Assembly (NCBI GenBank): GCA_024331095.1
Contig: JANDJE010000002.1
Span: forward strand, 62,001-126,000
Direction of reading: 5' to 3'
DNA from: Nitrospira sp.
Lineage (GTDB): Bacteria > Nitrospirota > Nitrospiria > Nitrospirales > Nitrospiraceae
Length of the DNA stretch: 64,000 bases
In this document: piece by piece, positions 9,901-17,766 of the stretch
How the letters are laid out: every line of letters starts with the position of its first letter
Position numbering within the stretch: position 1 is the stretch's first letter
Position numbers and translations under genes: made by a program
Notes under the pieces: model-generated
What the model saw: only the letters and a program-made list of their open reading frames with translations
Databases searched by the model: none
What the model was told of the DNA's origin: nothing

Positions 9901-10041
9901 GGCGCCATTATCTCCCTTAATTGTGTTTCCTGGACAGAGCAGACGCTTGCCGATTCCTTAAACATATGGCACAGTGGGACAGGTTTTTCCCAAGTTTCCT
10001 GTGTTTATTCATCATTCCACGCATTCGGAGGTGTTCGAACG

Positions 10042-11337
10042 ATGACACAGAATTTGAACCGGTCGATTGCAGTCGTGGGACTTGGTTATGTCGGATTACC
10101 CATCGCCATCGCCTTTGGAAAACTGGCCCCTGTCATTGGATTTGACGTCAACAGATCCAAGGTCGAAGAACTCAAGAACGGAGTTGATCGAACGGGAGAA
10201 GTGACGAAAGAAGACCTACAAGCCGCACGCGTGCACTACACCTCCGAACCGGCTGACCTGAAGAAAGCCGATTTCATCATCGTCGCCGTTCCCACCCCCA
10301 TCAACGAAGCGCTCCAACCGGACCTTAAAGCCCTCAGGATGTCATCGGAAACGATCGGTGCCAACATGGCGCGGGGCACGATCGTCGTGTACGAATCGAC
10401 CGTCTATCCTGGCGTCACGGAAGAAATCTGCCTTCCGATTTTAGAAAAGACGTCCGGCATGAAGGGGGGAGTGGACTTCAAGGTCGGCTATTCCCCGGAG
10501 CGCATCAACCCCGGCGACAAAGAACACACCCTCGAAAAGATCATCAAGGTGGTGGCGGCCCAAGACGCGGAGTCCTTGGAAATCGTGGCTCAAACTTATG
10601 GGCTGGTGGTCAAGGCGGGAATCCACCGAGCTCCCAGCATCAAGGTCGCGGAGGCTGCCAAAGTGATTGAGAACACGCAACGTGACCTGAACATCGCCCT
10701 GATGAACGAACTGGCGCTAATCTTCCACCGGCTCGGCATCGACACCAAATCGGTGTTGGACGCGGCCGGCACCAAGTGGAATTTTCTTAAATTTTCTCCA
10801 GGGCTGGTCGGCGGCCACTGCATCGGGGTCGATCCTTATTATCTGACCGCCAAGGCTGAATCGGTCGGCTACCATCCGCAGGTCATCCTGGCAGGACGGC
10901 GCATCAATAACGGAATGGGGAAATTCGTCGCCGAACATACCGTCAAGTTGCTCTCCCAACTGTCACGCCCCGTCAATGAATTGAAAGTAGGAGTACTGGG
11001 GCTGACGTTCAAGGAAAATGTGCCGGACCTCCGCAACAGCAAGGTACCAGACATTGTAAAAGAGCTGGGTGAATATGGAATCAACGTGCTGGTCCACGAT
11101 CCCATGGCCGAACCGGAGGAAGCCGTTGCTGAATATGGAATTCATCTGGCCGATTGGAGCCGAATGAACGAGCTCGACGGCATCATCATCGCCGTCGCGC
11201 ATCAGCCGTACAAAGACATGAAACCGGCGGAGTTGCTCCGGCTGCTTCGTAACAACCGATACGGCGTTGTCGTCGATGTCAAAAGCATCCTCAATCCGAC
11301 GGAACTGCCCTCCTTTATCAAATACTGGCGGCTCTAG
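10042..11337 (+). CDS. tviB: Nucleotide-sugar dehydrogenase (TviB/WbpO-type UDP-HexNAc 6-dehydrogenase)
   Basis: This enzyme oxidises a UDP-N-acetylhexosamine to the uronic acid used in capsule, O-antigen or exopolysaccharide. The 431-aa protein has the NAD-binding VVGLGYVGLP (11-20), the middle-domain motif YSPERINPGDKEH, the catalytic cysteine in GGHCIGVDPYYL (Cys260), and the C-terminal GLTFKENVPDLRNS. These fit the UDP-GlcNAc/GalNAc subgroup better than UDP-glucose dehydrogenases, but the substrate is inferred. The ATG follows GGAGGTG (10027-10033). No glycosyltransferases lie beside it. Its link to the PEP-CTERM genes 2-5 kb away is only suggestive. Confidence 0.88.
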   Translation: MTQNLNRSIAVVGLGYVGLPIAIAFGKLAPVIGFDVNRSKVEELKNGVDRTGEVTKEDLQAARVHYTSEPADLKKADFIIVAVPTPINEALQPDLKALRMSSETIGANMARGTIVVYESTVYPGVTEEICLPILEKTSGMKGGVDFKVGYSPERINPGDKEHTLEKIIKVVAAQDAESLEIVAQTYGLVVKAGIHRAPSIKVAEAAKVIENTQRDLNIALMNELALIFHRLGIDTKSVLDAAGTKWNFLKFSPGLVGGHCIGVDPYYLTAKAESVGYHPQVILAGRRINNGMGKFVAEHTVKLLSQLSRPVNELKVGVLGLTFKENVPDLRNSKVPDIVKELGEYGINVLVHDPMAEPEEAVAEYGIHLADWSRMNELDGIIIAVAHQPYKDMKPAELLRLLRNNRYGVVVDVKSILNPTELPSFIKYWRL

Positions 11338-11338
11338 C

Positions 11339-12577
11339 TCATTCATATCGCAATGCCTCGATTGGATTCAGCTTGGCCGCTTTCTGAGCCGGATACAACC
11401 CAAAGAAGAGTCCGATTCCCGTCGAGATCAGGACGGCCATTGCGATGGCGTCAAAAGGAACCGCCGTCGGCCACCCGGCCGTCTGCGTCACAAACCGAGA
11501 GCCGGCAAAGCCGACTAAGACCCCCAAAAGACTCCCCAGCAGACTCAAGATCAAGGCTTCGCCCAGAAATTGCATAAGAATGTGGTACCGCTTCGCTCCG
11601 ACGGCTATGCGAATTCCGATCTCTCTGGTCCGCTGGGTAATGGAAACCAAAAGAATATTCATAATTCCTATTCCGCCTACCAAGAGCGAGACGGAGGCGA
11701 CCACCAGCAGCATGGCCATCATGGTCCGGCTGGTTTCCTCCTGGACTTGGGCGATATCCCGTTGGGTTCGGATGGTGAAATCATCGGGTTGTTCTTCGCT
11801 TAAGCGATGTCGTTGACGCAAAATCAGTCTGATTTCACTCACTGCCGCGTCCAAGTCTTCTTCACGTTCCGTGGCGGTCAGAACAGCTCCGACTAAACCG
11901 GCGAAGAATTGTACGCCGAACACCTGCCGCTCCGCCGTGGAAAACGGAATGAACACCGCGTCATCTTGATCCCCTCCTTCGGCCGATTGTCCTTTGGCGG
12001 CCAGGACACCAATGGCACGGAAGGGAACGTTCTCTATTCTGACGATGGCCCCCACTGGATCCTCCCCCGGATCAAACAGATTCTCCACCACGGTTCGACC
12101 GAGCACGGCAACTCGGCTCATGGATTCCACGTCGGCATCCGAAAACACCGTCCCGCTTTCGGCGGGCCATTGTCGGACCGAGAAAAATCCGGAAGAAGCT
12201 CCGTAGACATTGACTCTCCAGTTTCGTCCGCCACGGACGACCTGGAGGCCCTTCCGCTTGATCCATGCCACCTCCCGTAACCGGGGCACCTGACTTTTGA
12301 TCTCTCTCGCGTCCGCCACCGTCAGCGTCGCCGCGCCGCCCAGTCCGGTCCGCACGCCTCCCACCGTCGTCGCGCCCGGCAAAATAAGGATCACATTGGC
12401 TCCCATGCTTGCTATTTGCGCCTGAACCGTGGAGCGCGCTCCTTGTCCGATTCCGACGATCATGATGACGGCGCCGACACCGACCGTAATGCCCAACATC
12501 GTGAGACCGGCCTGCAATCGGTTTCGCTGGAGAACGCGGAGGGAGTTGACGGCGGTCAGAAAAACGAACCGAGACAT
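11339..12577 (-). CDS. ABC transporter permease, MacB/FtsX type, without adjacent ATPase
   Basis: The protein (412 aa from the chosen start) has one N-terminal membrane helix (GLTMLGITVGVGAVIMIVGI) inside the MacB-type core. A large periplasmic domain follows, then three C-terminal helices with the FtsX motif TREIGIRIAVGAKR. Such permeases form mechanotransmission transporters for lipoproteins, antibiotics or peptides with an ATPase and a periplasmic adaptor. Neither partner is nearby: the convergent tviB gene ends 1 bp away and the neighbour upstream is divergent. The longest frame starts at TTG 12658; I chose the internal ATG at 12577 (MSRFVFLTAVNSL), which matches family N-termini. Confidence 0.88.
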   Translation of the reverse strand: MSRFVFLTAVNSLRVLQRNRLQAGLTMLGITVGVGAVIMIVGIGQGARSTVQAQIASMGANVILILPGATTVGGVRTGLGGAATLTVADAREIKSQVPRLREVAWIKRKGLQVVRGGRNWRVNVYGASSGFFSVRQWPAESGTVFSDADVESMSRVAVLGRTVVENLFDPGEDPVGAIVRIENVPFRAIGVLAAKGQSAEGGDQDDAVFIPFSTAERQVFGVQFFAGLVGAVLTATEREEDLDAAVSEIRLILRQRHRLSEEQPDDFTIRTQRDIAQVQEETSRTMMAMLLVVASVSLLVGGIGIMNILLVSITQRTREIGIRIAVGAKRYHILMQFLGEALILSLLGSLLGVLVGFAGSRFVTQTAGWPTAVPFDAIAMAVLISTGIGLFFGLYPAQKAAKLNPIEALRYE

Positions 12578-12708
12578 GATCCCTGCGATCCGGAGCAAGC
12601 GGTGGAATCCGTTAAGACGGCCGTCTGGTACAATGCACCAATGCGGGGAAAATCGCAATCACATCGAGCACACAACGAACCGTTATCTATCCAAGAAGCA
12701 AATCATCA

Positions 12709-12737
12709 TTGACTAAAAGTCCCCCTGGCTCAATAAT
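12709..12737 (+). promoter_or_regulatory. Sigma-70 promoter for the TPR lipoprotein gene
   Basis: TTGACT (12709-12714), a 17-bp spacer and AATAAT (12732-12737) each match the consensus hexamers at 5/6 positions. They lie about 55 bp before the ATG at 12791, with nothing else transcribed in this direction nearby. Confidence 0.65.
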
Positions 12738-12790
12738 GCCCGCGGACCTTGATAAACACTTCCTCTTCCGAACAAAAAAAGAGAGCGTCG

Positions 12791-15076
12791 ATGATAAGAA
12801 GCGCGAGCGCCATGCGGAAACTCTCCTTTGTTCTTGTACTTGCCGTGCTGGGGTGCAACTCCGGCTCGCCGGAAGCCCAAAAGGCCAAGCACCTCGAACG
12901 GGCCGCGAGTTTCCTGGAAAAAGGTCAGCTTCACGAGGCGTTGATCGAGTACATGAACGTGACTAAGGCCGACCCGGGCAATGCCGACGCCTACTATCAA
13001 ATGGCGCTCATTCATCTGAGACTCGGCGGCATCGCCAACCTTCAAAAGGCCTTCGCGGAATTGAGCCGGACGCTCGAACTCAACAAAGACAACCGCGACG
13101 CCCGGCTCAAAATCGGCGAGCTGTATTTGGTGGGGAACGAGCCAGCCAAGGCTAGGGAGCAAGCCGACCTCATCTTGGCGTCCGCTCCGCAAGATCGGGA
13201 CGCACTGGCGATCCGCGGGCGCAGCTTGATCAATGAAAGACGCTATCAAGAGGGAATCGTGGAGCTCAAAAAGCTGCTGGCTCTCGATCCCACCGACCCC
13301 GGTGCTTACATCGAACTGTCTCGTGCCCATTTCTTTGCCAATGACCGGGCCTCCGCGGAAGACATCCTCCGCCAGGGCCTCACGGCCAATCCCAGCTCCC
13401 TCGATCTCATGTTGGCGATGGGAGACCTCCTCCTTTCAATCGGCAAACCCGATCAGGCGGAATCCATGTTCAAGCGAGTCATCGGCATCGCGCCGGACAA
13501 TGAACCGGCTCGCTTGAGATTAGCTAATCTCTATCAACTGACCAACAAGCCAGCCGATGCAGAGGCCGTCTTACAGCAGTGGGCCGCGGCCTACCCTCAG
13601 GACGAACGGCCGCACCTGCATTTGGGCGATTTCTTTACTTCACTGGGCATGCAGGACAAAGCCTTGGCCGGCTATCGGCAGGCCTTGCAAGTGAATGCCG
13701 CGTCGACCATCGCCCGCGACAAATTGATCGCCCTGCTGCTCGATCTCGGCAAAACGGATGAGGCGGAACCGCAAATCAAATCCATTCTTGCGAAAAATGC
13801 TCGCGATCTGTCCGGCCGCTTCTTTAATGCCCGGCTCTCACTGGCCAAAGGCAAGGTTGAGGAAGCGGTTACGCTCTTCCAGACTCTCGCCAATGAGGAA
13901 ACGCAATTTGCCCCGGCCCATTATTTTCTCGGGATCGCCTACCTGAGAAGCCGCCAGATCGCCCAGGCGCGAGGGGCCTTGACTCAAGCCGTCAAGCTGA
14001 ATCCAGCCATGCCTGAAGCCCGTACGGCCTTGGCCGAACTCTTTCTCAACGAAGGGTCGTTTGACTTAGCGTTGGAGCATGCCCAAGCGGCTGTGCAATT
14101 GAACCCACGGAATATTCCGGCGGCGTTCATCGCAGGCAACGCGTATCTCCGCAAGGGTGATTTCGCCAAAAGCAAACAGGTGTACGAAGCGATCGGCAAA
14201 GCCCTGCCAAAGGAAGCCTTGGTCCCCTATAGCCTCGGTCTTGTCGCCCGAGCTGAGAAGAACGATTCAAAGGCCATCGCCTATTTCGAGGAAGCCTTGT
14301 CGCTCAAACCGAGCGCCATTGAGCCGATCGTCCAAATTGCGGCAATCAAAGTCGCGCAGGGGAAACCGGTGGAGGGGCGTGAACGGCTGCTCCGTCAGAT
14401 GGCCGCGGCGCCCCAGAGCGCCCAACACGAAAACTTGCTCGGCGAGCTGTGGCTGACGACACGAGACATAAACCAGGCGGAACGGTCTTTTAAGAAGGCG
14501 ATCGACCTCGATAACTCCCTTCTTGCGGCTTACATGAACCTTGGGCAACTGTATTACCAAACAAAGAAAATGGATCAGGCTGCCGCTGAATATCAGGCGG
14601 TCGTGGACAAGGAACCGCAAGCCATACAAGCCCACATGATGTTGGGCGTCATCCACGAACAAAAACGCGAATATGAAAAGGCCAAGGCACGTTATGAAAA
14701 GATCCTCTCCCTGAATCAAAAATTCGCGCCGGCGGCCAACAACCTTGCCTGGCTGTTGGTCGAACAGGGAGGCAATCTCGACGTGGCGCTGAACTATGCC
14801 CAAACGGCGAGGGAACAACAGCCGAACGATCCGGCCATCGCCGATACGATCGGCTGGCTCTACTACAAGAAAAACGCCTACGTGCTCGCCATGAGCCTGT
14901 TGAAGGAGGCTGCCGAAAAGCTCCCGACAAACCCTATCGTCCAGTTCCACCTGGGCATGGCTCAATACAAGAACGGAGATAGGGACGGCGCAAAGAAGTC
15001 GCTGCAAACCGCGTTGAAACTTGATCAAAATTTCCCCGGCGCTCCAGAAGCTCAGCAAATCTTATCCGAACTCTAG
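12791..15076 (+). CDS. TPR-repeat lipoprotein, PrsT-like
   Basis: The 761-aa protein has a short basic N-terminus, a hydrophobic stretch (LSFVLVLAVLG) and a lipobox ending at Cys22, so it should be a lipid-anchored envelope protein. The rest is one long array of about 20 tetratricopeptide repeats, a protein-protein scaffold. Length, lipoprotein signal and repeat style resemble the PrsT lipoprotein of PEP-CTERM/exosortase systems. Two PEP-CTERM proteins are the next genes, which supports that reading by context only. I chose ATG 12791 (GAGAG upstream) over TTG 12749. A strong terminator follows. Confidence 0.85.
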   Translation: MIRSASAMRKLSFVLVLAVLGCNSGSPEAQKAKHLERAASFLEKGQLHEALIEYMNVTKADPGNADAYYQMALIHLRLGGIANLQKAFAELSRTLELNKDNRDARLKIGELYLVGNEPAKAREQADLILASAPQDRDALAIRGRSLINERRYQEGIVELKKLLALDPTDPGAYIELSRAHFFANDRASAEDILRQGLTANPSSLDLMLAMGDLLLSIGKPDQAESMFKRVIGIAPDNEPARLRLANLYQLTNKPADAEAVLQQWAAAYPQDERPHLHLGDFFTSLGMQDKALAGYRQALQVNAASTIARDKLIALLLDLGKTDEAEPQIKSILAKNARDLSGRFFNARLSLAKGKVEEAVTLFQTLANEETQFAPAHYFLGIAYLRSRQIAQARGALTQAVKLNPAMPEARTALAELFLNEGSFDLALEHAQAAVQLNPRNIPAAFIAGNAYLRKGDFAKSKQVYEAIGKALPKEALVPYSLGLVARAEKNDSKAIAYFEEALSLKPSAIEPIVQIAAIKVAQGKPVEGRERLLRQMAAAPQSAQHENLLGELWLTTRDINQAERSFKKAIDLDNSLLAAYMNLGQLYYQTKKMDQAAAEYQAVVDKEPQAIQAHMMLGVIHEQKREYEKAKARYEKILSLNQKFAPAANNLAWLLVEQGGNLDVALNYAQTAREQQPNDPAIADTIGWLYYKKNAYVLAMSLLKEAAEKLPTNPIVQFHLGMAQYKNGDRDGAKKSLQTALKLDQNFPGAPEAQQILSEL

Positions 15077-15111
15077 CTTTCCATCCGTTCTTCGATATTC
15101 ATTCAAAAAGA

Positions 15112-15145
15112 ACGGGGCTGACCTTCTCATGAAGGTCAGCCCCGT
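15112..15145. terminator. Bidirectional intrinsic terminator
   Basis: A perfect 15-bp stem, ACGGGGCTGACCTTC (112-126 of kb 15) and its complement at 131-145, closes on a TCAT loop. The plus side runs into CAATTTTC and the minus side into TTTTT (from 15105-15109). It therefore terminates both the TPR gene (+) and the converging PEP-CTERM gene pair (-). Confidence 0.9.
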
Positions 15146-15185
15146 CAATTTTCAATCAGCGATTGGTGCAGTTTTCTAAAAGCTA

Positions 15186-15896
15186 TTACGCCTTTTTCTC
15201 CACCTTCGCTCGGTACACCGCACCACCAAGCAACCCTAGACTGAGCAAAAGCAGAGCCCCCGGCTCCGGAACCCCCGCCGCGCTATCACTCACGGTCAAA
15301 GACCCTCCTCCTTGGATTCCGGAAAATGCAGTCCCCGCGACAGTCGGTGCAGACCCGTTAAAGAAAATTTGCACCTGGGCGATAGATCCTCCCGTCGCCG
15401 GAAGATTGAACCCTAGAGCCGAAGCCAGAGATGAATCAACATGATAAATGTTCAGCAACCCGCTGAATGACGACACGGCACTGGTACAACAATCAAATAC
15501 CGATGGTCCGGAAAAGCTACCAGATAAGAGAACCACATCACTTCCGCCAATGTCACCGCTGATTGTGAGTGCGCCGCCTCCGGCATATTGATTTTGAAAG
15601 CCGGTGGCAGTGGTTCCACCGCTCACGTAATTTCCGGTCGAAAAGTCGAGCAATCCCCCGTTGATTGACAGACTGGTTGTTCCATTGTTGACGGCCGTCA
15701 CGACTCCGCCTGTCGTAACCAACGGATTAGCACCGCCGCTGTACGAAACCGTACCTCCAAAACCAAATTCAAACACAATCGGCAAGGCGTTGGCCTCTGT
15801 GACCGTCGAAAATCCTATCGCGCCAACAAACGCGAGCCCCAGTCCAATCCGACACCATCTAGAACAACCTTTTACCAGCATGGCATTACAACGCAT
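15186..15896 (-). CDS. PEP-CTERM sorting-domain protein 1
   Basis: The 236-aa protein has an N-terminal signal sequence ending near EANA|LPIV, a Gly/Ser/Thr-rich beta-type domain, and the C-terminal sorting signal: VPEP, a hydrophobic helix (LLLLSLGLLGGAVY) and a basic tail. Proteins of this kind are exported, then recognised by an exosortase and probably cleaved or linked to the exopolysaccharide matrix. A CC pair (FDCCTSAV) and the block ASALGFNLPATGGS are shared with the upstream paralogue. ATG 15896 was chosen because AGGGGGTGG lies 5-6 nt before it. The longer frame from 15914 contains that ribosome-binding site. Confidence 0.88.
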   Translation of the reverse strand: MRCNAMLVKGCSRWCRIGLGLAFVGAIGFSTVTEANALPIVFEFGFGGTVSYSGGANPLVTTGGVVTAVNNGTTSLSINGGLLDFSTGNYVSGGTTATGFQNQYAGGGALTISGDIGGSDVVLLSGSFSGPSVFDCCTSAVSSFSGLLNIYHVDSSLASALGFNLPATGGSIAQVQIFFNGSAPTVAGTAFSGIQGGGSLTVSDSAAGVPEPGALLLLSLGLLGGAVYRAKVEKKA

Positions 15897-16602
15897 GCGA
15901 TCCACCCCCTGCATAAAATCTTTTCCACGCCACCAATCCCAGCATCCCCATAGCCAGCAGCAACACCACGCTCGGCTCCGGCACCCCCTGCGCCGGACTG
16001 TCCGTCACCGCCAAAGCTCCGCCCCCCTGAATCCCACTGAACGCCTGCCCATACGTTGTCGGCGCCGAACCAAACCGAATCTGCACCTGCGCCAACGACG
16101 CCCCCGTCGCCGGTAAATTAAACCCCAACGCCGACGCTAATCCCGCATCGAGCGACGTCACCTGCAACAACCCACTGAACGCCGACGTATACACCGGAAA
16201 CGCCCCCGAACAACAGGTAAAGGTCGACGCCTCCGCAAAGTTCCCCGCAATCAATAATTGCGGCCCACTGCCCATGCCCAGGTCCCCATAAATGCTGAAC
16301 GAGCCCCCCGCAGCATACAGATTCTGAAACCCCGTCCCTGTCGAGGTCCCGCCCGTATAAAGCCCCGTGGCAAAGTCCAGATCCCCTCCCGTGATATTAA
16401 TCGTCGTGGTGCCGTTGCCGACCGACCGCACCACCCCGTTGGTTGTGGTAAAGGCACTGGTCCCGCCGCCGTAGGACACCGTCCCCCCATACCCCAGGTT
16501 AAACACGATCGGCAAGGCCCAGGCCGGCGCCTGCACGAGCAAAATACTCACCGCTCCTACGATGGCCCCGAAAACTGTTTCCTTTTTTCCTGTTGTTTTC
16601 AT
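15886..16602 (-). CDS. PEP-CTERM sorting-domain protein 2 (tandem paralogue)
   Basis: This 238-aa secreted protein has a signal peptide ending at APAWA|LPIV and a C-terminal VPEP-helix-basic sorting signal (VPEPSVVLLLAMGMLGLVAWKR). It aligns end to end with the next gene: both share GGTVSY, TGFQN.YA.GG, CC, SALGFNLPATG and FSGIQGGG, so they arose by tandem duplication. Its last 11 bp overlap the start of the second gene, which suggests coupled translation. The ATG has AGGGAGTG upstream. The function is unknown; attachment to an extracellular matrix is inferred from the sorting signal. Confidence 0.88.
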   Translation of the reverse strand: MKTTGKKETVFGAIVGAVSILLVQAPAWALPIVFNLGYGGTVSYGGGTSAFTTTNGVVRSVGNGTTTINITGGDLDFATGLYTGGTSTGTGFQNLYAAGGSFSIYGDLGMGSGPQLLIAGNFAEASTFTCCSGAFPVYTSAFSGLLQVTSLDAGLASALGFNLPATGASLAQVQIRFGSAPTTYGQAFSGIQGGGALAVTDSPAQGVPEPSVVLLLAMGMLGLVAWKRFYAGGGSHAL

Positions 16603-16977
16603 AATGCACTCCCTTTTTTGCCCTAATCAACTCTCCATCCATGAAGAAAGGCAAATTTCATGCTCTTTTTGCATAATCATGTAAATTATTGATAAGTTTT
16701 GTTATTTTATGAAATTACTCATGTAACAGATTTCTCTGATTGTAAATCTTGCTTACAGTTTCATCTTGACCATTTATCGTCCATCTCTATTTTCGTATTT
16801 TTTTCAAAGAGATATGACAAATGATTCGGAGTAATTTTTTTTACACGATTTCCTTCGGTTTTAACACCTACTTCATGGTCCTTGCATCTTTTTAGCTCCC
16901 TGTTTTTTGAGCAAAGCCAAGCCAATATACTTCCTACCCTTGCCCCTGATGACCTCTTGCTGAATCATTAAAAAGGA
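16603..16977 (-). promoter_or_regulatory. AT-rich upstream region of the PEP-CTERM pair
   Basis: This 375-bp stretch is visibly much richer in A and T than the flanking genes, with several T-runs and no supportable ORF. It must hold the promoter of the PEP-CTERM pair. The best minus-strand candidate is TTGTCA (near 16820), a 17-bp spacer and TACGAA, which is weak at -10. A GG/GC pair resembling a sigma-54 site near 16905-16925 has the wrong spacing. The composition could mark a site for a nucleoid protein or recent acquisition. Confidence 0.4.
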
Positions 16978-17709
16978 CTACCGGAGCAACGTCCCAAAGG
17001 CGGCAAAGAGTTGCCCCGCTAAGTACCGAGTGGTCGGATGATCATCAGCCTTCCTTCGGCGAAGATAGTCATTGAGAATCCGACCGTTTCCGGCTTTATG
17101 TGTATCGGGCCGTTGAAGATTCATCCGATACCGTTCAACTCCTGACGACACCCAACTCACAAACGTCACGGTGCCGTCGCGTTCCACCTGCTCCACTACT
17201 CCCACGTGGGTGAGCGGATCGTTCGGCAAACTGTCACCGTTAAAATCCCACGTATTATGAAAAAAGACTACGTCCCCCGGACGGACGGCCGGCCCATAAT
17301 GAATGCTTCCGTGTTGCATCACGTGGGTATAGATACGTCCCACGCCGTTTCCGCCATCCAGGTCCCCCAACCCCCCGTACAAGTCGATCTGTTGCATCGC
17401 ATAGACGGCCCGAACGAGGCCCGAACAGTCCGATGAATAGGACCGGCCGTTGAGACGGATGGATGATCGTCCCAAAAGCCCTGTCGCCGCCTGCACCAAA
17501 GCCGTTTGCTTTGGTGTTCCTTTGGCCATCACGCAACAGGTTTCTCCCCTCGTCCCGGTGGTGAGCCCCGCGCGATCCTGCTCGCTGTGAGCAAATTGAC
17601 GGTCTATCGTTGCGCATCCTATGAAGAGAACGGACACCGGCACCGCAAGCACGCGACGCAACAGAGAGCTCAGCATCTCACCGACAATGGTGAATCTGTG
17701 TTTCCTCAT
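16978..17709 (-). CDS. NlpC/P60-type lipoprotein, probable cell-wall peptidase
   Basis: The 243-aa protein has a hydrophobic leader with lipobox LFIGC (Cys32). An NlpC/P60-like catalytic domain follows, with Cys95 in SSDCSGLVRAVY and a likely partner His in DPLTHVGVV. Enzymes of this family cut peptide stems of peptidoglycan, often D-Glu-diaminopimelate bonds, from the outer-membrane or periplasmic side. The core GDVVFFHNT resembles the GD(LI)VFF motif of the family. The ATG at 17709 follows GGAGGAAGG. It lies 57 bp after fumC on the same strand and might be co-transcribed with it. Confidence 0.85.
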   Translation of the reverse strand: MRKHRFTIVGEMLSSLLRRVLAVPVSVLFIGCATIDRQFAHSEQDRAGLTTGTRGETCCVMAKGTPKQTALVQAATGLLGRSSIRLNGRSYSSDCSGLVRAVYAMQQIDLYGGLGDLDGGNGVGRIYTHVMQHGSIHYGPAVRPGDVVFFHNTWDFNGDSLPNDPLTHVGVVEQVERDGTVTFVSWVSSGVERYRMNLQRPDTHKAGNGRILNDYLRRRKADDHPTTRYLAGQLFAAFGTLLR

Positions 17710-17766
17710 CCTTCCTCCGTCAGGTCCGAGGAGAGATGGGTTCCGACAGCCGGTGATCTTCGTCAG

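Noticed and set aside
9948-9976. TTGCCG-N17-CACAGT as tviB promoter.
   Set aside because: Only half the positions match in each box. No better promoter was found in the 220-bp gap, so none was listed.
16905-16925. Possible sigma-54 promoter upstream of the PEP-CTERM genes (GG...GC on the minus strand, TTGGCTTGGCTTTGCTC).
   Set aside because: GG and GC are 9 bp apart, not the required 10, and the site is 300 bp from the gene.
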